Origin: an uncultured Burkholderiales bacterium
GTDB taxonomy: Bacteria; Pseudomonadota; Gammaproteobacteria; Burkholderiales; Burkholderiaceae_C
NCBI GenBank assembly: GCA_903952885.1
Contig: CAJBHE010000094.1
Span: forward strand, 1 to 33,699
Length of the DNA stretch: 33,699 nt
Direction: 5' to 3'
In this document: positions 31,447-33,699 of the stretch, one piece after another
How positions within the stretch are numbered: the first letter of the stretch is position 1
Layout of the letters: each line of letters starts with the position of its first letter
Translations under genes and position numbers: made by a program
Notes under the pieces: model-generated
Database searches by the model: none
What the model saw: only the letters and a program-made list of their open reading frames with translations
Told to the model about the DNA's origin: nothing

Positions 31447-32619
31447 TTAAGCCCGGCCGGGATTGAAGATGCCCGCTGGATCAAACTGCTTTTTTAGTTC
31501 GTTTTGAATGCGCTGTTGCACCGCACTGAGCGGTGTGTACACGCCCGCTTGCTTGTCCACATCGCCCAAGGTTTGGCGGCTAGCGGCACTGGTGCGGAAC
31601 AAGGTGGCGTGTCCTCCCGCCTTCACGGCTGCTTCGCGCACGTGCTCGGCTTGAGCCGCAGGGGCCCACAACCAACGCTGTGCGCCGTGCCATTCGACGT
31701 ATTGTGGACACACCGCGCCGTTGACTTGCACATCCAACACGGGCGCAGTTTGCGGCACACTCAAGCGCCACAAACAGTCTTGCTCATTGGGTGCTTGGAA
31801 AAAGTCCAAGGTTTGTTCGCGACTGGCTTTCCAGTCGACTTCGACAACTGAAGCGTCCATGCGCGTGACCTGCGCGCCCAAGGCTTGCACATCGGCACTC
31901 ATCTTGGTTACGGCAGCGTCTACGGCTGCGATTGCGCCACGCAAACGCACAAAGAAAAAGTCTTGCACGGGCTCTGCCGTGGGGTCGTTTATCCATGCGC
32001 TGGCGTTCAGTGGAAGCGGCTGACCACCCCACTGGTTGATGAGTCTCAAAGCTTGGGATTGCGACACGCCGGCACATACCAAGGTGGTTTCGCCGGGGGG
32101 AACCGGCAACACCTTCAAAGATACTTCGGTGATGAGGCCCAACTGCCCCCAGCTTCCCGCAAGCAAACGCGACACGTCGTAGCCAGCCACGTTCTTCATC
32201 ACTTGGCCGCCAAAGGTCAGGTGTTCGCCTTTGCCGTTGATGACGCGAGCGCCGAGCACAAAGTCGCGCACCGTGCCCACGCTGGGACGCGCAGGACCAC
32301 TCAAGCCTGCAGCCACCATGCCACCCACCGTTGCCCCTGCGCCAAAGTGCGGCGGCTCAAAAGGAAAACACTGTCCTTTTTGCGCCAAGGCGGCTTCTAC
32401 TTCTGCCAGCGGTGTTCCGCAGCGCACCGTGATGACCAGTTCGCTCGGTTCGTAACTCAAGATGCCGTTGTAGGACGTCGTGTCCAGCACCTCACCTTGC
32501 ATCGATTGGCCCAAAAAGTCTTTGGTACCGCCCCCCTGCATGCGCAAAGGTTGGCCAGATTTGGAGGCGTGAAGAATGCGGTCGGTGAAGTATTGCAGGG
32601 TGTCTTGCATGGCCGACAT
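31447..32619 (-). CDS. glcE: Glycolate oxidase FAD-binding subunit
   Basis: Encodes 390 residues. GlcE is a smaller FAD-binding protein of the FAD-binding-4 (VAO) family and forms a complex with GlcD and GlcF. The N-terminal PP-loop (RMQGGGTKDFLG) and HFGAGATVGGMVAAGLSGPA bind the flavin. The conserved VMKNVAGYDVSRLLAGSWGQ with LGLITEVSLKVLP follows. Start is the ATG at 32619; the second Met three codons in is equally possible. No clear ribosome site. Upstream is a 126-base gap with the amtB terminator, so the promoter must lie in that gap. The absence of glcD at the head of the operon is unusual compared with E. coli glcDEF. Confidence 0.93.
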   Translation of the reverse strand: MSAMQDTLQYFTDRILHASKSGQPLRMQGGGTKDFLGQSMQGEVLDTTSYNGILSYEPSELVITVRCGTPLAEVEAALAQKGQCFPFEPPHFGAGATVGGMVAAGLSGPARPSVGTVRDFVLGARVINGKGEHLTFGGQVMKNVAGYDVSRLLAGSWGQLGLITEVSLKVLPVPPGETTLVCAGVSQSQALRLINQWGGQPLPLNASAWINDPTAEPVQDFFFVRLRGAIAAVDAAVTKMSADVQALGAQVTRMDASVVEVDWKASREQTLDFFQAPNEQDCLWRLSVPQTAPVLDVQVNGAVCPQYVEWHGAQRWLWAPAAQAEHVREAAVKAGGHATLFRTSAASRQTLGDVDKQAGVYTPLSAVQQRIQNELKKQFDPAGIFNPGRA

Positions 32620-32667
32620 GGTAGTCGCTAGGTCTGCCTCTGGTTTTGAATTTTTTGCACAGCCCCG

Positions 32668-32710
32668 TTTAAAAATAAAAAAGCCCGCCCTGATTGCTCA
32701 GGTGCGGGCT
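32668..32710 (-). terminator. Rho-independent terminator of amtB
   Basis: On the minus strand a strong hairpin lies 36 bases after the amtB stop. Its arms are AGCCCGCACCTGA and TCAGGGCGGGCT, pairing over 12 base pairs with one bulged A and a four-base loop. It is followed by TTTTTTATTTTT. This ends amtB transcription and separates it from glcE, whose promoter probably lies in the remaining bases up to 32619. Confidence 0.92.
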
Positions 32711-32745
32711 GTGAAGTCCAAGGAAAACTTGAAACGCTTGAAAAA

Positions 32746-33699
32746 TTAACGGTGGTAGGCCGTTTCGCCGTGTGAACTGATGTCGAGGCCTTCGCGCTCT
32801 TCTTCTTCCGTGACACGCAGGCCCAGAACCATGTCCACCAGTTTGAAGGCGATGATTGACACCACGCCAGACCAAACAATCGTAGTGATCACAGCTTCGA
32901 ATTGGATCAACACTTGGCCACTGATCGAGTAGTCAGCGCTGACAGTGTTGGCCACGTAATCAAAGATGCCTGTGCCGCCGAGTGAAGGCGCTGCAAACAC
33001 GCCAGTCAACAATGCGCCCACGATACCGCCCACGCCGTGCACACCGAACACATCGAGTGAGTCGTCAGCGCCCAACAGGCGTTTCAGACCGTTCACACCC
33101 CACAAGCAGAGGAAGCCGCCTGCAGCACCGATCACGATGGCTCCCATGGGGCCCACGAAACCGCACGCTGGGGTGATCGCCACCAAGCCAGCCACTGCAC
33201 CAGAGGCTGCGCCCAACATAGACGCTTTGCCTTTGGCCAATGCTTCACCAGCAATCCAAGCCAAAGTCGCAGCAGCAGTTGCCACCAAGGTGTTCACGAA
33301 AGCAAGGGCTGCAACACCATTGGCTTCGAGGTTGGAACCGGCGTTGAAACCGAACCAACCCACCCACAACAAAGATGCGCCAACCATGGTCAATGTCAAG
33401 CTGTGAGGAGCCATTGACTCTTTGCCGTAGCCCGTACGCTTGCCGATCACATAAGCACCGACCAAACCTGCCACCGCAGCGTTGATGTGCACCACTGTAC
33501 CGCCAGCAAAGTCCAACGCACCCTTGGCCCACAACCAGCCAGCAGCGGCCGTCACAGTTTCCAATGTCGCAGCGTCGGTGATGGCGTCAGGGCCGTCCCA
33601 ATACCAAACCATGTGGGCCACTGGCAAGTAGCTGAACGTGAACCAAATGGCAGAGAACAACAACACAGCAGAGAAGCGCACACGCTCAGCAAATGCACC
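32746..33699 (-). CDS. amtB: Ammonium transporter, 3' part
   Basis: The frame is open to the window edge, so only the C-terminal 317 residues are present. Amt proteins conduct ammonium across the inner membrane through a trimeric pore. The visible part has AERVRFSAVLLFSAIWFTFS, both pore-lining histidines (VVHINAAVAGLVG and FGVHGVGGIVGALLT), and ACGFVGPMGAIVIG. The C-terminal cytoplasmic tail (LRVTEEEEREGLDISSHGE) is the region to which a PII protein binds in related transporters. A glnK gene, often upstream, would be outside the window. A well-formed terminator follows the stop. Confidence 0.97.
   Translation of the reverse strand, partial: GAFAERVRFSAVLLFSAIWFTFSYLPVAHMVWYWDGPDAITDAATLETVTAAAGWLWAKGALDFAGGTVVHINAAVAGLVGAYVIGKRTGYGKESMAPHSLTLTMVGASLLWVGWFGFNAGSNLEANGVAALAFVNTLVATAAATLAWIAGEALAKGKASMLGAASGAVAGLVAITPACGFVGPMGAIVIGAAGGFLCLWGVNGLKRLLGADDSLDVFGVHGVGGIVGALLTGVFAAPSLGGTGIFDYVANTVSADYSISGQVLIQFEAVITTIVWSGVVSIIAFKLVDMVLGLRVTEEEEREGLDISSHGETAYHR

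Noticed and set aside
1..33699. CRISPR arrays, tRNA or rRNA genes, toxin-antitoxin or defence genes
   Set aside because: Read through for regularly spaced repeats, tRNA-like arms and known defence motifs; none was found. A covariance-model scan was not possible here.

Overview
The window looks like chromosomal DNA of a betaproteobacterium of the order Burkholderiales, most likely a Comamonadaceae freshwater type such as Limnohabitans or a relative. This is inferred from protein style and gene order: gatA-gatB followed by convergent pyrE, divergent xth, the alr-radA unit divergent from lplT, and ilvE-zinc finger-waaF. I ran no database comparison. Genes are packed tightly. No gap exceeds about 130 bases, and I saw no tRNA, rRNA, CRISPR array, insertion sequence or phage gene.

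Layout. Positions 1-4967 hold housekeeping genes: gatA (5' cut by the window edge), gatB, pyrE (-), an exonuclease III gene (+) and a FAD flavoprotein (+). Positions 4947-10005, all on the minus strand, form one transport unit read from right to left: an UgpC-like ATPase, two permeases (4-base ATGA overlaps), an UgpB-like binding protein with signal peptide, then a GpdQ-type metallophosphodiesterase after a terminator-like hairpin. The set suggests uptake of glycerophosphodiesters or glycerol-3-phosphate with hydrolysis inside the cell. panD (+) lies on the other side of the divergent gap.

Positions 10638-14945 form a visibly AT-richer patch on the plus strand: a small exported protein, an orphan ModE-like DNA-binding domain, a LuxR-type response regulator, a membrane hybrid histidine kinase and an exported, probably outer-membrane, protein whose start overlaps the kinase stop. 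This is the part least like its surroundings and the best candidate for a little-described sensory unit. Positions 15007-19873 return to ordinary composition: a metallo-beta-lactamase-fold hydrolase, an M48 protease (-), AmpG, and an OmpR-type regulator with its histidine kinase.

Positions 19889-24073 are an envelope-sugar region. It begins with a 48-codon remnant of a nitronate monooxygenase gene, directly followed by a GT9 glycosyltransferase (+). A GT2 glycosyltransferase, a DUF535 (VirK/YbjX) protein and WaaF follow on the minus strand. The minus-strand run continues upstream through a CHCC zinc-finger protein, ilvE, a small membrane protein, radA and alr, giving eight co-directional genes. 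From 28348, lplT and a glutathione peroxidase gene (+) face glcF-glcE (-) and a partial amtB (-) with a clear intrinsic terminator.

In function the window combines core metabolism and translation with traits that suit an aquatic heterotroph using algal and phospholipid-derived compounds: glycolate oxidase subunits, ammonium uptake and glycerophosphodiester uptake. No single cassette clearly announces a wholly new system. The two-component/exported-protein unit, the transporter with GpdQ, and the gene remnant at the sugar-gene boundary deserve the closest look.
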